A stretch of 64,000 bases of DNA from assembly GCF_004379255.2 (NCBI RefSeq), contig NC_056047.1:32068293-32132292 (forward strand), given 5' to 3'. How positions within the stretch are numbered: position 1 is the stretch's first letter; the number at the start of each line of letters is the position of its first letter. Under the pieces are notes generated by a model. It had not been told where the DNA came from. It did not search any database and saw only the letters and a program-made list of their open reading frames with translations. Source of the DNA: Salvia splendens (Eukaryota; Streptophyta; Magnoliopsida; Lamiales; Lamiaceae). A program made the translations under genes and the position numbers. Below are positions 22,871 to 33,900 of this stretch, in pieces.

Positions 22871-23092
22871 CTCCCTCCGTCCCAAAGAATATGCAATTTT
22901 AGGACGGCATGAGTTTTAATGTAAAATTGGTGAAATAAGAGAGATGTAGAGAGAAAAAATAATTAAAGTATTGTTAGTGGAGAATGGGTCCCACCTTATT
23001 AGAGAGAGAAGACTTTTCCAAATTAGAAAGTGCATATTTTTTTATGACAGATTAAAAATGAAAGAGTGCATATTCTTGTAGCACGAAGGAAG
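22871..23092. mobile_element. Stowaway-like MITE
   Basis: Left CTCCCTCCGTCCCAAAGAA, right TTCTTGTAGCACGAAGGAAG with TA following. The interior resembles the MITE at 21680-21899 (GAGTTTTAATG, AAATTGG, AGAGAG), so both belong to one subfamily. Confidence 0.75.
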
Positions 23093-23210
23093 TATAATTT
23101 TTTAATATAATATATAAAAGATATATAAATTTTAAAAAAATATATTTATCAACTAATAAGATTTATTTGTTGACCATTGATTTATGGAATAACATCTTAT
23201 ATTACTCACA

Positions 23211-23850
23211 TCAATCACACCCATTCACGTTTGTTATGTGTATTATGATTATCTAATGTATAATAATGCTTTATTCAATGACAAACTATCATATCATGCA
23301 TCTTGCATAAATTCTATATTAGTACATGCTAAAAGATTTATGCAATATACTGAATAAATTTTCATGAAAGTGGACGGGAAAATAAAAATTCTCACAACTT
23401 AGTTTTTATATATGTATAGATGGTGGGTAGACCTCACATTCACTAATTTATTTCACTCACATATTATTATAAAACTAATATATAAAAATAGGTCTCACAT
23501 TCCACTATTTGTTTCTACAAACTTTCTTTTATGATTATTAAATCACAGGCCGAACTCAAATGAGACTCCTAATGGCGGACGGATGGAGTAGTTTTTTGCG
23601 TTGTAAAATTGTTTTTCAGAATTTTGGGATATTGGTGATGCTTCATGCATATTTTCTTATTGTTGTACATTTTTTTTTGTGTGAAGAACGATTGGGGAAA
23701 TCGTCTAAAATAAAAAAAAAACTAAAATATTATGTTCTTGTTACAAGATTTAATATTAAGATTCATGTACGTTTTTCATTCGGTCTTACAAGATTTAATA
23801 TTCTTTAAGGACTTCAAATGTGTTTATTATTTGAAAAATAATTATTTATA
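23211..23850. other. AT-rich DNA with possible MITE remnant
   Basis: A GGCGGACGGATGGAGTA end at about 23572-23588 looks like one terminus of a Stowaway copy; the other end was not found. No coding sequence is supported. Confidence 0.4.
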
Positions 23851-24090
23851 CTCCCTCCGTATTAAAAAAATAGAAACATTTGAAACGGCATGAGTTTAAA
23901 TGCATAATTGGTAAAGTAAGAGAGATGAAAAGAAAAAAATGAGTAAAGTAAGAGAAGAATAGAAAAAATAGTGAAAATAGAGTTAGTAAATTGTAGGGTC
24001 CATATCTTAAAATAGAAAAATTCTAAAGTTTATATTTTTAAGAAATGTCCCAAAATAGAAATAGTTGCTATTTTTATAAAACGGATGGAG
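23851..24090. mobile_element. Stowaway-like MITE
   Basis: Left CTCCCTCCGTATTAAAAAAAT; right TTTTATAAAACGGATGGAG; TA at both borders. The interior has GGCATGAGTTTAAATG, as in the neighbouring copies. Confidence 0.75.
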
Positions 24091-24299
24091 TATAATTCTA
24101 TAATTCATGTGTATGGGTAGAGCGCAGGATTGATAATATTTTGAACACCCGCTATTTTTTATTTGCGTGATCAGTAAAATCTTTAACATTATTAGTGATA
24201 TTATATATTAAATGCATTTTTTCTCTTGCGATTCTCGAAAACATTATGAATCCTAACATTCTTACAATAAAATAATAATAATTGAGCAAAATCAATGTG

Positions 24300-24517
24300 G
24301 CTATTTTAGCTCAGTTACTGCAAGGCGACCTCATGTCTATGGTTTCGCCAATATGACATATTGCTTGTAAACTTATATAGATTAGATGAGATCTTCATCA
24401 AGTCAATGTGAGACAGAATTTAGAGAATTTAACACACCCCCTTCCTCTCTATACAATAGCTCGGAGTTCGAGTCATCAAAGGAGTCGATGGAGAACCATT
24501 GTTGATCCTCTATAAAA
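24300..24517 (+). mobile_element. SINE-like remnant
   Basis: TAGCTCAGTTACTGC near 24309 looks like an A box. GGAGTTCGAGTCA near 24465 looks like a B box, but the distance is too long for one tRNA unit. The tail GATGGAGAACCATTGTTGATC parallels the tail of the SINE at 16106-16489. No TSD was found. Confidence 0.4.
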
Positions 24518-25397
24518 AAAATTACGCAATAGTAATAACTACCGTCATATTTGCAAGCACTTGATCAAGGTAATGTGCTTACGTGGCTCCATTTTTTTCT
24601 TTCATGTCACATGTATTGGCATCTCTTAATGACTCAAACCACCTCAAGAAAAAAGACATGATGTAAGGCAAATTAAGAGTAAATATTTGCTAGCACATGT
24701 CAACTAAAAACTCTTTGTACTCTTTTCTCAACCATGATGCGCCTCCTTATGGGAATATTATAATTTTCTAACCCCATTTGCTCCCACCATTTTCTCAACT
24801 TTGCTAGACTTATCCTTAAGTTTTAATTGCTTTATTTTATTAATTATAATTTCTTTTCGGAATTATGATTTTCTAAGGTATGTTTTTTATACAGTCTTGC
24901 AAAATTTAATGTTCCTTAAAGACTTCAAATATGCTTATTATTTGAAAAATACTCATTTATATAATTCTATATTTGGATTCACTTCTTTTAGTAGAAAGTA
25001 GGATTAATAATATTTTGAATACCAGTTATTTTTCATTTACATGGTCAATAAAATCTTTAATATGAAATTATTTATTTAATGTTTATGTCGTGCCACTATT
25101 TAATTTCTAATATATAAATCTTATTGTGATTTATAATCTCTAAAAAATTTTATAGTCATTTATAAACTGTATAATTTTATCTTTTATCCTTTCATTTATT
25201 TAATTAACTAAGCAAGCAATCCGTTATTTTTCTTTATTTCACATCTCTAAAATTTTTTATTTCTACATTTGGTTCAACTCAAATTTCGATGGTTACTCTT
25301 CCGCAATAGTATTAATTTGGGAAGGGCTAAACGTAGTTTTTGAAATTTAAGAAAAAAATATTGAAGTAGAAAATAACAAAAATAAAACTTTTGGCAA
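24518..25397. other. AT-rich DNA, nothing recognised
   Basis: There are no repeat termini or protein-like frames. A segment near 24880-24990 repeats the wording of about 23780-23850 (TTCAAATRTGYTTATTATTTG), indicating an old duplication. Confidence 0.4.
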
Positions 25398-26101
25398 GGG
25401 CTTAGAACATCTGCAACGGTGAGCACAATCTCTCCGTCCGTCTTTGCCGCTGGCAAGGACACGCTTGTCTGCCACTGCGCTCTTGCCGCTGGCATGGACG
25501 TGCTCTTAGCTAAGAGCACGTCCGTGCCAGCGAGCAGGGCGACGTGACGTGTTTCTATTGGCCGTTGGCATTTTCTTTTTTCCATTTTTTTAAAAAAATC
25601 AAAAATAATACCAAAAATAAAAAAAAATATTTTCGGATTCCCAAAAATATAGCCGTTTTATTACCGTTTTTTTGAAATTTTTTGAAAATTTTTTTAAAAA
25701 ATTTAATCCCAAAACCATCTATAAATACACATATTCATCATCCATTTGGACGAAATTCGGTCACTTATGAATTTAATTATGTCATTTATAGGATTTTAAT
25801 TACGTACTTTTTAAATTTTAGGATTTAATTATGTAATTTTTATTTTTTAGGATTTTAATTATTTAATTTTTATTTTATTTGTAATTTGTAATATTATTCC
25901 GGATATTTTTAATGCATTTTAATTTTGTGGAAATATTTTTATTCAAATTGAATAATAGAATGGTGGGGCCCTTGTGCTCGTCCTTGCGGAAGATCACGGC
26001 TTTGGATGTTGTGCTCTTGCCTAAGAGCAGGCAGAAAAAGTGGAGTCGGGCCCACAACCGTACTCTTGCCAACGAGCACAGTTGTGGATGCTCTTAAGCC
26101 C
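25398..26101. mobile_element. PIF/Harbinger-like non-autonomous TIR element, 704 bp
   Basis: Imperfect TIRs run from GGGCTTAGAACATCTGCAAC to TTGTGGATGCTCTTAAGCCC. Termini with GAGCATC-type wording and the interior TATAAATACACATATTCATC recall plant PIF/Harbinger derivatives. GC-rich subterminal blocks (CTTGCCGCTGGCA, CTAAGAGCAC) lie at both ends and an AT-rich centre holds no transposase. I saw no clear TSD, so the superfamily call is tentative. Confidence 0.6.
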
Positions 26102-26159
26102 TCATCTCACCCTTCTTGTGTCCTGTCAGTTGTCCTCCTGTTGATTTTTGTAGTGGAAG

Positions 26160-26705
26160 ATTTTCAGTTTTAATAAAATATTAATAAAATCAATTTAGTT
26201 TGATTGAAATATTGACATCTAAGCGTTCTTTTATCGGATTGTAAACCAGAAATATGTTCATAAGCATATAATCATAGATCATACTGAATATATGGAATTA
26301 AATACAACGTACGGTAAGAATTCAAGAGTGAAATTCTATCATCTTCTTCAATTGATCTCAACCACGAATCTTCTTATTTGTTCCCTTTAACTCATAATTT
26401 ACCTTTGTGTGGACAAAGCTTGGCAAATCCTCAAAAGGTGGAGAAGAATTGAATACATAAATCTGTACGAAAGAGAACCCTAAAAATCGATATTTTCACT
26501 CTTTATGTGATTGCAGAGAATGAAAAACAATATCTAGAATTATTTTTGTCTTCTCATCTTATCCCTTTTATACAGAGTTAATAACTTGGGCCAGACCAGG
26601 GATTTGTGGATGATTTGGATGGCCACAGTTCAGGCTTTCACTAATTAAATTAAAACTAACTTAATTCAAGCCAAAACTTAAATACTATTATCATCCACTA
26701 TAGAC
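26160..26705 (-). mobile_element. Copia-like LTR fragment, part 1 (split by nested chromoviruses)
   Basis: On the minus strand this reads like an LTR U3-R-U5: a TATA box (CTGTATAAAAGGG, plus about 26564-26576), then AGGGTTCTCTTTCG and a leader. Across the 20.9-kb chromovirus insertion it joins 47622-48300. I could not identify exact termini or a primer site, and the lineage is a guess. Confidence 0.35.
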
Positions 26706-26710
26706 ATAAT

Positions 26711-27552
26711 TGTCACGCCCGCATTTCCTAAGGATAGGAAGTACGGTGGACCGCGACTAGGGGAGGAACAAAGAAGCGGGGAAGAAAGGGGAGAACAAGA
26801 TTATTTGACCCAAAAACATTTATTAAAAGAAGTTCACTTCAAAACATTGTACTAAGGTTAAAGTAAACAGAGTTTAAATAAAAACATTGTATCGGATTAC
26901 AAAGCAGCGGAAAAGACCAAGAGACAAATGATGCCGGGTATGGCGACACGACACCATCCAAAAGACAAAGTAAAACACTGATTTGGCTTTCACTGCTCAA
27001 CATCCGTCATCCCCATCGCCGCTCAACCTGCACATTAAGAAAACAACATGCAGGGCTGAGTACTTGTTGCACTCAGTGGACACACGCCAAAAACATGGTT
27101 TGTCATGCCATAACAGTGTAACATTGGGGTTTTGAGTGTAATGAAAATCGCCCAAGTACACAAAAATGTATTTCATAAACTCGACTGCGCAGTCATTTTC
27201 AGATATTGCCACCCTTATCCCCACCATCATACACTATCTGATCCAACGGTGACAAGGGGCGTGGCCACACCCCAGGTCATCTAGACCGGCCAACTTGCTC
27301 TCAGATGGCTCCCGGTCTCGTGTACACTAGCCTGAGGGTTCGCAGCCCAACAGACCCGAATTCGATTAATCATATGTGGTAAACCACTTCAGATAGGTTT
27401 CAAATCAAAACAGTTGGCAAGACAAGCAATTCACCTCCATAAACATTTCCGGAACGAAGTCCGTATTAAAGATATCCCACATAAAATAGTAGGGTAGAAA
27501 AGTCCACCTCGATTGCTTAGCTTTTAAAATAGTTCCCTTCAACCACACTTTC
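26711..27552 (-). mobile_element. Outer chromovirus 3' LTR, terminal part
   Basis: This is the terminal (U5-side) 842 bp, nearly identical to 44963-45804 (about four substitutions noticed). It contains the perfect palindrome GACTGCGCAGTC at 27183-27194. The break at 27552 is where the inner element inserted. Confidence 0.9.
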
Positions 27553-28219
27553 TGTAATATCCGAATGTTGTGGAATTTTATTCTTTTAGTTAAGGTTGTT
27601 TTTTTAGAATTTGTGTTTAAAATATGGTGTGGAAAATATTAATTGTGTTTGTTTGATTGTTGTGGATGTGGTATAATTTACCTAGGCAAATTAAAATGGA
27701 ATTAATTAATTAAGCTATGAATAAAAACTCCTAAGTAACTAATTTCTTTTTCCCTCTCTCCCTCCCCATTTTCGAACCCCCTCTCCCCCTCTCCCCACAA
27801 ATCTCTCAACCTCCCCACTCCCTCATAACCGATTCCCCCCCCCCTTTTCCTTTTCTTTTCTCTTCTCGGTCTCTCTCTCAAGCGCTCTCTCTCTCTTTCG
27901 CGAAGTTGCTCTCTCACCGGTAAGTTCTCTCGCCCTCCTCCCTCTCGGTTTACCTTTCCCCTTTCACTCCCTCTCATCATCGTCTTGGATTCCTCAAGGT
28001 GATACCCCCCTTCGTCGTGAATCGGAGTCGTAAGAGGAGGTAAAGCTTTTTCACTACGTTGAACTATCCGGGAAAGGTAACACAAGGCCTCAACTCTCGT
28101 TTAATTCGAAATTCATGCATGTAGGACGTTTTGGAGGGGTTAGATGCTGAATAAGTTGTGGGATTATGTGTTTGTGTGAAGCATGTTTTTGTTGGTAACT
28201 GACAGTGGGTTCCGACCCC

Positions 28220-28360
28220 TTTTTGACTGAGCAAACGATCTTCTTTTGGTACGAATTTTTAACTGTATGAACTTGGATGTGTCTTCGGTGTGGCGTGTAA
28301 ATTTCAGCTGCATTGGATGTCGTATGATTTTATTATGATTTTTGCAAGTAAACTGCGCAG
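28220..28360 (+). promoter_or_regulatory. Conserved LTR module ending in CTGCGCAG
   Basis: About 140 bp from TTTTTGACTGAGCAAACGAT through GTGTCTTCGGTGTGGCGTG to AACTGCGCAG. The same order of blocks recurs at 36299-36440, on the minus strand at about 38246-38390 and 46799-46940, and three times in a different LTR at 63211-63714. Conservation across families points to a functional LTR element, RNA or DNA; the role is unknown. Confidence 0.6.
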
Positions 28361-28673
28361 ATTCACGAATTGTATGTTGTTGGGAGATGTTTTCATGTGC
28401 AATGGTTGTGTTTCTGAGTGTTGTGCTTTTGTGATGTATGTGGGTGTGTTTGGCCAAGAGATGGCTCGGGAAAATCAGTGTTTGGTTCGAGAGTTTCGTG
28501 TGTGTTGGCCGAGAGTTTTAGGGTTCAGCCTAGGGCAGTTTTGTGGAGAAGTTTGGAAGGGATGATCCCAGGTGTTTGGGTGTGTTTTGGGATGTAGAAT
28601 GCGTGGTGTGTTTGTCGTATAGGGTTTGAGAATCGGGGGTTAGAGGAAAAGGGGTGTAAACTGGGCCGCGCCA

Positions 28674-29120
28674 GGTGCCGAGCCATGGCCGAGACGGGTG
28701 CCGCGCCAGTGCCGAGCCAGGCGGCCGAGACGGTCGGCCGAGGTGCCGAGCCAGGCGGCCGAGACGGTCGGCCGAGACACCGAGCCAGGTGGTCGAGACA
28801 GTCGGCCGAGACACCGAGCCAGGCGGCCGAGACAGTCGGCCGAGACACCGAGCCAGGCGGCCGAGACAGTCGGCCGAGACACCGAGCCAGGTGGCCGAGA
28901 CAGTCGGCCGAGACACCGAGCCAGGCGGCCGAGACAGTCGGCCGAGACACCGAGCCAGGTGGTCGAGACGGGCGGCCGACGTGCCGAGCCAGGCGGCCGA
29001 CGTGCCGAGCCAGGCGGCCGACGTGCCGAGCCAGGCGGCCGACGTGCCGAACCAGGCGGCCGACGTGCCGAGCCAGACGGCCGACGTGCCGAGCCAGGCG
29101 GCCGAGGCACCGAGCCATGC
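28674..29120. repeat. GC-rich LTR minisatellite, 34-bp and 21-bp units
   Basis: Units of 34 bp (GCCGAGCCAGGCGGCCGAGA plus CAGTCGGCCGAGACACC-like wording) are followed by 21-bp units (GCCGACGTGCCGAGCCAGGCG). The 21-bp unit equals the longer one minus 13 bp. GGCCGAG and CTCGGCC give many small inverted repeats. Since 34 is not a multiple of three, the long open frames on both strands reflect absence of stop codons rather than coding. Confidence 0.9.
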
Positions 29121-30307
29121 CGAGACGCCGATCCTTTTCCGAGTGTTTTCTGAACCTTTTCCGAGCCAAGTGAGCCGTTTGCACAGTAAGGGTATGCCAA
29201 GGGTTGGAGTGCTGTGTGTGTGTGTCGTGTGCGCGTTTTGAGGTACGTCGTACGCGTGTCGGGTGCGTGCGGGGTGCGTTTCGAACGTGTGGCTTTGTGT
29301 GTTTGTTTTATAACATGTTGTTAAGTGTGTGTACGGGTAACGTGCTAGATGTTGAAGTCGTCCACGTAGGAATCATGCATTGACGTTTAAACCTCGTTTA
29401 CTCTGACTCTAATCACGATTTATTTATCTGTCAAAAGGGTGACTGTTTCGAGGAAAGTGTGGTTGAAGGGAACTGTTTTAAAAGCTAAGCAATCGAGGTG
29501 GGCTTTTCTACCCTACTATTTTATGGGGGTTATCTTTAATACGGACTTCGTTCCGGAAATGTTTATGGAGGTGAATTGCTTGTCTTGCCAACTGTTTTGA
29601 TTTGAAACCTATCTGAAGTGGTTTACCACATATGATTAATCGAATTCGGGTCTGTTGGGCTGCGAACCCTCAGGCTAGTGTACACGAGACCGGGAGCCAT
29701 CTGAGAGCAAGTTGGCCGGTCTAGATGACCTGGGGTGTGGCCACGCCCCTTGTCACCGTTGGATCAGATAGTGTATGATGGTGGGAATAAGGGTGGCAAT
29801 ATCTGAAAATGACTGCGCAGTCGAGTTTATGAAATATATTTTTGTGTACTTGGGTTATTTTCATTACATTTAAAACCCCAAGGTTACACTGTTATGGCAT
29901 GACAAACTATGTTTTTGGCGTGTGTCCACTGAGTGCAATAAGTACTCAGCCCTGCATGTTGTTTTCTTAATGTGCAGGTTGAGCGGCGATGGGGATGACG
30001 GATGTTAAGCAATGGAAGCCAAACCAGTGTTTTACTTTGTCTTTTGGATGGTGTCGTGTCGCCATACCCGGCATCATCTGTCTCTTGGTCTTTTCCGCTG
30101 CTTTGTAATCCGATACAATGTTTTATTTAAAATCTGTCTACTTTAACTTAGGAATGTCGTCACAGTACCTTGTTTTGAAATGAACTCCCTCTTATTAAAT
30201 GTTTTTGGGTCAAATATTCTTGTTCTCCCCTTTCTTCCCCGCTTCTTTACTCCTCCCCTAGTCGCGGTCCACCGTACTTCCTATCCTTAGGAAATGCGGG
30301 CGTGACA

Positions 30308-30919
30308 GAGTGGTATCAGAGCCTAGGTTTTTCTTTCTGCTCTGGACCTAAGAGTCTCTTCTGTCTCGATTTAGTGTGTATCCCTGTGTCAAAATAAATA
30401 ATTGACTAAGTTTTCAAAAGTGTCATTGGCTCAACATCCGACTCATCGCACTCAACCTGAAATGAGGTAATGAAAATTTTGAATTTTTGGAAAGTATATG
30501 GAGGTGGAGGAAATTGTGATTTTGGGTTCGAAAATGTTTTTGTGTAAAGTTTAAGTAAATGTTGAGACATGTGGAAGGGTACAAAGTGATGTGGAAAGTT
30601 GGAAATTATTTGAATTATGAACTGTTATTGTGTGTCGAATGTACATGAAAGCATGTGGTTGATGTGTGATGATATGGTGACGTGAATGTTGATGTGAGCT
30701 TTTATGTGAGTATGTGTTGGCCTTTTGAATGTTTGAACTTAGACGTGATAGGATTTCACTAGTGTTTTTGGACCTATAGTAGACAAGGACTTTTGGCCTT
30801 CGAACACCAGCGGGCTTGGATTTAGAACAGCGATACGTCTGCATACACATATCTCTCTCTCTTCTTCGGTTATGCACTCTGTTTTTATACGCGAGGCGAT
30901 TGTTTCTGTTTTTCTATAG
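30308..30919 (+). other. Inner chromovirus primer binding site and 5' leader
   Basis: TGGTATCAGAGCC starts at 30311, three bases after the LTR, and matches the complement of the initiator tRNA-Met 3' end used by many chromoviruses. The leader that follows corresponds closely to 44350-44962 in the outer element. Confidence 0.9.
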
Positions 30920-33900
30920 ATGGCGCGTATGTTCCGAATCCCGCGACGGAGTGATCGCGATAGACTTAGGGCACAGAGGGTGCTCAGAGATTATAGAGTG
31001 TACCGGAAGAAGGATCACGTACCGTTGATCGAGTTCGTGGCACACTTCGATACCCTCTGGAGGGCAGCTCAGGAGTTCGGAGTGACAGAGCATGACGGCA
31101 TTGAGAAGCTAATAGAATTACTCCCCGACAGCTGGAAAGAGTGGGCCGAAAGAACGGTGGAGGCACCACCTCCACCACCACCTCCACCACCACCTCCACC
31201 CCCACCTCCACAAGAAAGATTCATAGTTACGTTCTCCAGGCAGAATCCCCCAAAATTTGATGGACAAGGAGATCCATCAAAAGCGGAAGAGTGGATACGC
31301 GGTCTCGAGCGTATTTTCAGGGTCATGGAATGCACAGATAGGGAGCGCATTGCTGGCGCTACCTTTCAACTATCAGGTGCTGCCGATTACTGGTGGGAGA
31401 CTCGGCAAAGGACTATGAATCCTGCACGCCTGGAAGCGCTAACATGGGAAGAGTTTAAGGTGGAGATTGACAACAAGTATGTCCCAAAGACGTACAGACG
31501 GGCCAAGGTGGTAGAATTCCACACGTTGAGCCAAGGCCGAATGACTGTAACTGAATATGACCGAGCCCTCGCGCAGATGGCACGATATGCGCCCGAATTG
31601 ATGGACACTTACGAGAAATGGGCGGTGAAGTTCCGGGCCGGGCTCAGAGATGAGATAAAGGCCGCATTGGCTTGCCGAGGAGAACTCTCCTACTCGGAGA
31701 TCTTGACTTGTGCACTGGACGTGGAAGATGCACTCCCTAAACCAAGAGTTGTGGCGACAACAAACGCGACACCACTACAAGCTCAGCCAGGTCACCAAGA
31801 GAAGAGGAGGTGGGATGGTGATCAAACTCAGTATGGTGGCAAGAGGCCACAACACATGAGGAATGCACCCTTCAATGGCGGGAGACAGAATACCTTTCAA
31901 CCGAGGGCAAACTTTCCGCCGAGGAACCCTCAATGTGGAAGGTGCTTCAAGTACCATACCGGAGAGTGTCGAGACCCTAGGTGCTTCAACTGTGGTGGAA
32001 GTGGCCATTACCTCCGAAATTGCCCGAGTAAGAACATGGGAATGGGAATGAGGCAGAACCAGTTAGGCTTCCGTCCACCATCCCAGGCACTACCTGCACC
32101 TCCACCGCAACAACGCCGCCAAGGATTGCCGTCACAAGCAAGGGCCTACGCCTTGAAGGGGAAGCAGCCGGCAAATGGGAAAGAAACCTCTGGGCAAGGA
32201 AACTTGGCAGGTATGGGCACACTTCTAAATATGCCTATAGTTGTCTTGTTTGATACGGGTGCATCGCATTCCTTTATATCAACTTCTTGTGTGGATACTT
32301 TGGGATTATCTACTGTTAAGACCGAACCCACTATGAGTGTGACCTCACCGGTAGGCGGGACTATAGATATATCCCGGTCTTGTGCATGTGTGAACTTTGG
32401 AATAGGTGAACTCAGTTTAGTGGCTCATAATTTGCAAATAATGACGATGGGTAGCGTAGACATAATCTTGGGTATGGATTGGTTAGCGGAGAACTACGTT
32501 ACCCTTCATTGTAGGGAAAGGGAAATCTCGTTTGAAACCCCCGGAAAAGAGCCGACGAAGTTTCACGGAATCCCAATGAGCCGACGCAAGTCCATTGTCT
32601 CTGCGCTGCAAGCCACTACAATGATGAGAAAGGGGTGTCCAGCGTACCTTGTCTATTTGAACGGGGAGGAGAAGAAAGACAGGAAGATAGAAGATGTGGC
32701 GATAGTAAGGGAATATCCCGATGTCTTCCCCGATGCATTGCCGGGACCCCCACCCGACAGGCAGGTAGAATTCACGATCGATCTGGAGCCCGGATCGGCA
32801 CCAATATCCAAAGCACCTTATAGAATGGCGCCAAAAGAGTTGGAGGAGCTTAAGGTGCAACTGCAAGAGCTACTGGAATTGGGATTTATTAGACCTAGCG
32901 TGTCGCCATGGGGAGCACCAGTGTTGTTTGTAAAGAAGAAGGATGGAACGATGAGAATGTGCATCGACTATCGAGAGCTAAACAAACTGACGCTGAAGAA
33001 CAAGTATCCACTACCAAGGATAGACGACTTGTTTGACCAACTTCGAGGGGCAGGTGTCTTCTCTAAGATGGATTTGAGGTCTGGGTACCATCAGCTGAGG
33101 GTTCGGCGAGAAGATGTACCCAAGACAGCTTTTCGAACAAGATATGGTCATTATGAGTTCGTCGTGATGCCTTTTGGACTGACGAACGCCCCGGCAGTGT
33201 TCATGGACCTTATGAACCGCGTGTTCCATCCATTTTTGGATCGGTTTGTCCTAGTTTTCATCGATGATGTGCTTGTTTACTCAAAGAACGAGGAGGAGCA
33301 CAAAGAGCACTTGAGAACCGTCCTAGCAACTCTAAGGGACGAGAAACTATATGCCAAGTTCAGTAAATGCGAGTTTTGGCTCAAGGAAGTAAATTTTCTT
33401 GGACATGTAGTAACTTCAGATGGAATTCGTGTAGATCCGGCCAAGGTGGAAGCGGTGCAGGAGTGGAAGTCACCTTCTACACAAAATAAAATCCGAAGCT
33501 TTTTGGGACTGGCGGGCTATTATCGAAGATTCATTGAAGGATTCTCGAAGATAGCCAGGCCAATGACACAACAACTGAAAAAGGGAGTCAAGATGATTTG
33601 GACACCAGAATGTGAGGCGAGCTTTCAGTTGTTGAAGGAGAAATTGACCACCGCACCAATTCTAGCTATGCCGGAGTCAGGGACTGACTATGCGGTGTAT
33701 ACGGATGCGTCGAAGGTGGGACTTGGATGTGTGCTTATGCAGAAAGGGAAAGTGATTGCATATGCATCGAGACAATTGAAGCCCCATGAGCTGAACTATC
33801 CGACACATGACCTGGAACTGGCAGCCGTGGTACATGCTTTGAAGATCTGGAGACATCATCTTTATGGAGTCCGTTGTGAGATATACACGGACCATAAGAG

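Larger units (their letters stand above)
21595..23210. repeat. Segment multiplied about three times in tandem
   Basis: The block GAAGAAGGATTATATAAGG followed by TATAGCAAA and TTATGAATTTTGGTATAAT appears at about 21925, 22473 and 22765. Copies differ because Stowaway MITEs sit at different points: 21680-21899 in the first copy and 22871-23092 in the third. Flanking parts such as TAATATATAAAAGATA are also repeated. Each copy holds a TATTTATAG box, but no coding sequence follows. Confidence 0.6.
27553..30307 (+). mobile_element. Inner chromovirus 5' LTR
   Basis: It begins TGTAATATCCGAATG and ends GCGGGCGTGACA. It contains the CTGCGCAG module (28220-28360), the GC-rich minisatellite (28674-29120) and GACTGCGCAGTC at 29811-29822. 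The first ~300 bp differ strongly from the outer element's LTR, whereas the last ~800 bp are nearly identical to it. Confidence 0.93.

Noticed and set aside
25398..26101. hAT element
   Set aside because: No 8-bp duplication flanks it. Terminal wording and the interior TATAAATAC block fit PIF/Harbinger derivatives better, though its 3-bp TSD is not evident either.
28525..29241. Overlapping long open frames on both strands (also 36606-37232, 37502-38440, 45945-46993)
   Set aside because: They run through the GC-rich 34/21-bp minisatellite in the LTRs. All frames are open because the repeat lacks stop codons, the unit is not a multiple of three, and the products are Arg/Pro/Gly repeats.
31160..31170. 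Spliced, retro-copied intron as cause of the ORF fusion in the inner element
   Set aside because: The segment missing relative to 43537-44111 does not begin with GT or end with AG on the coding strand.
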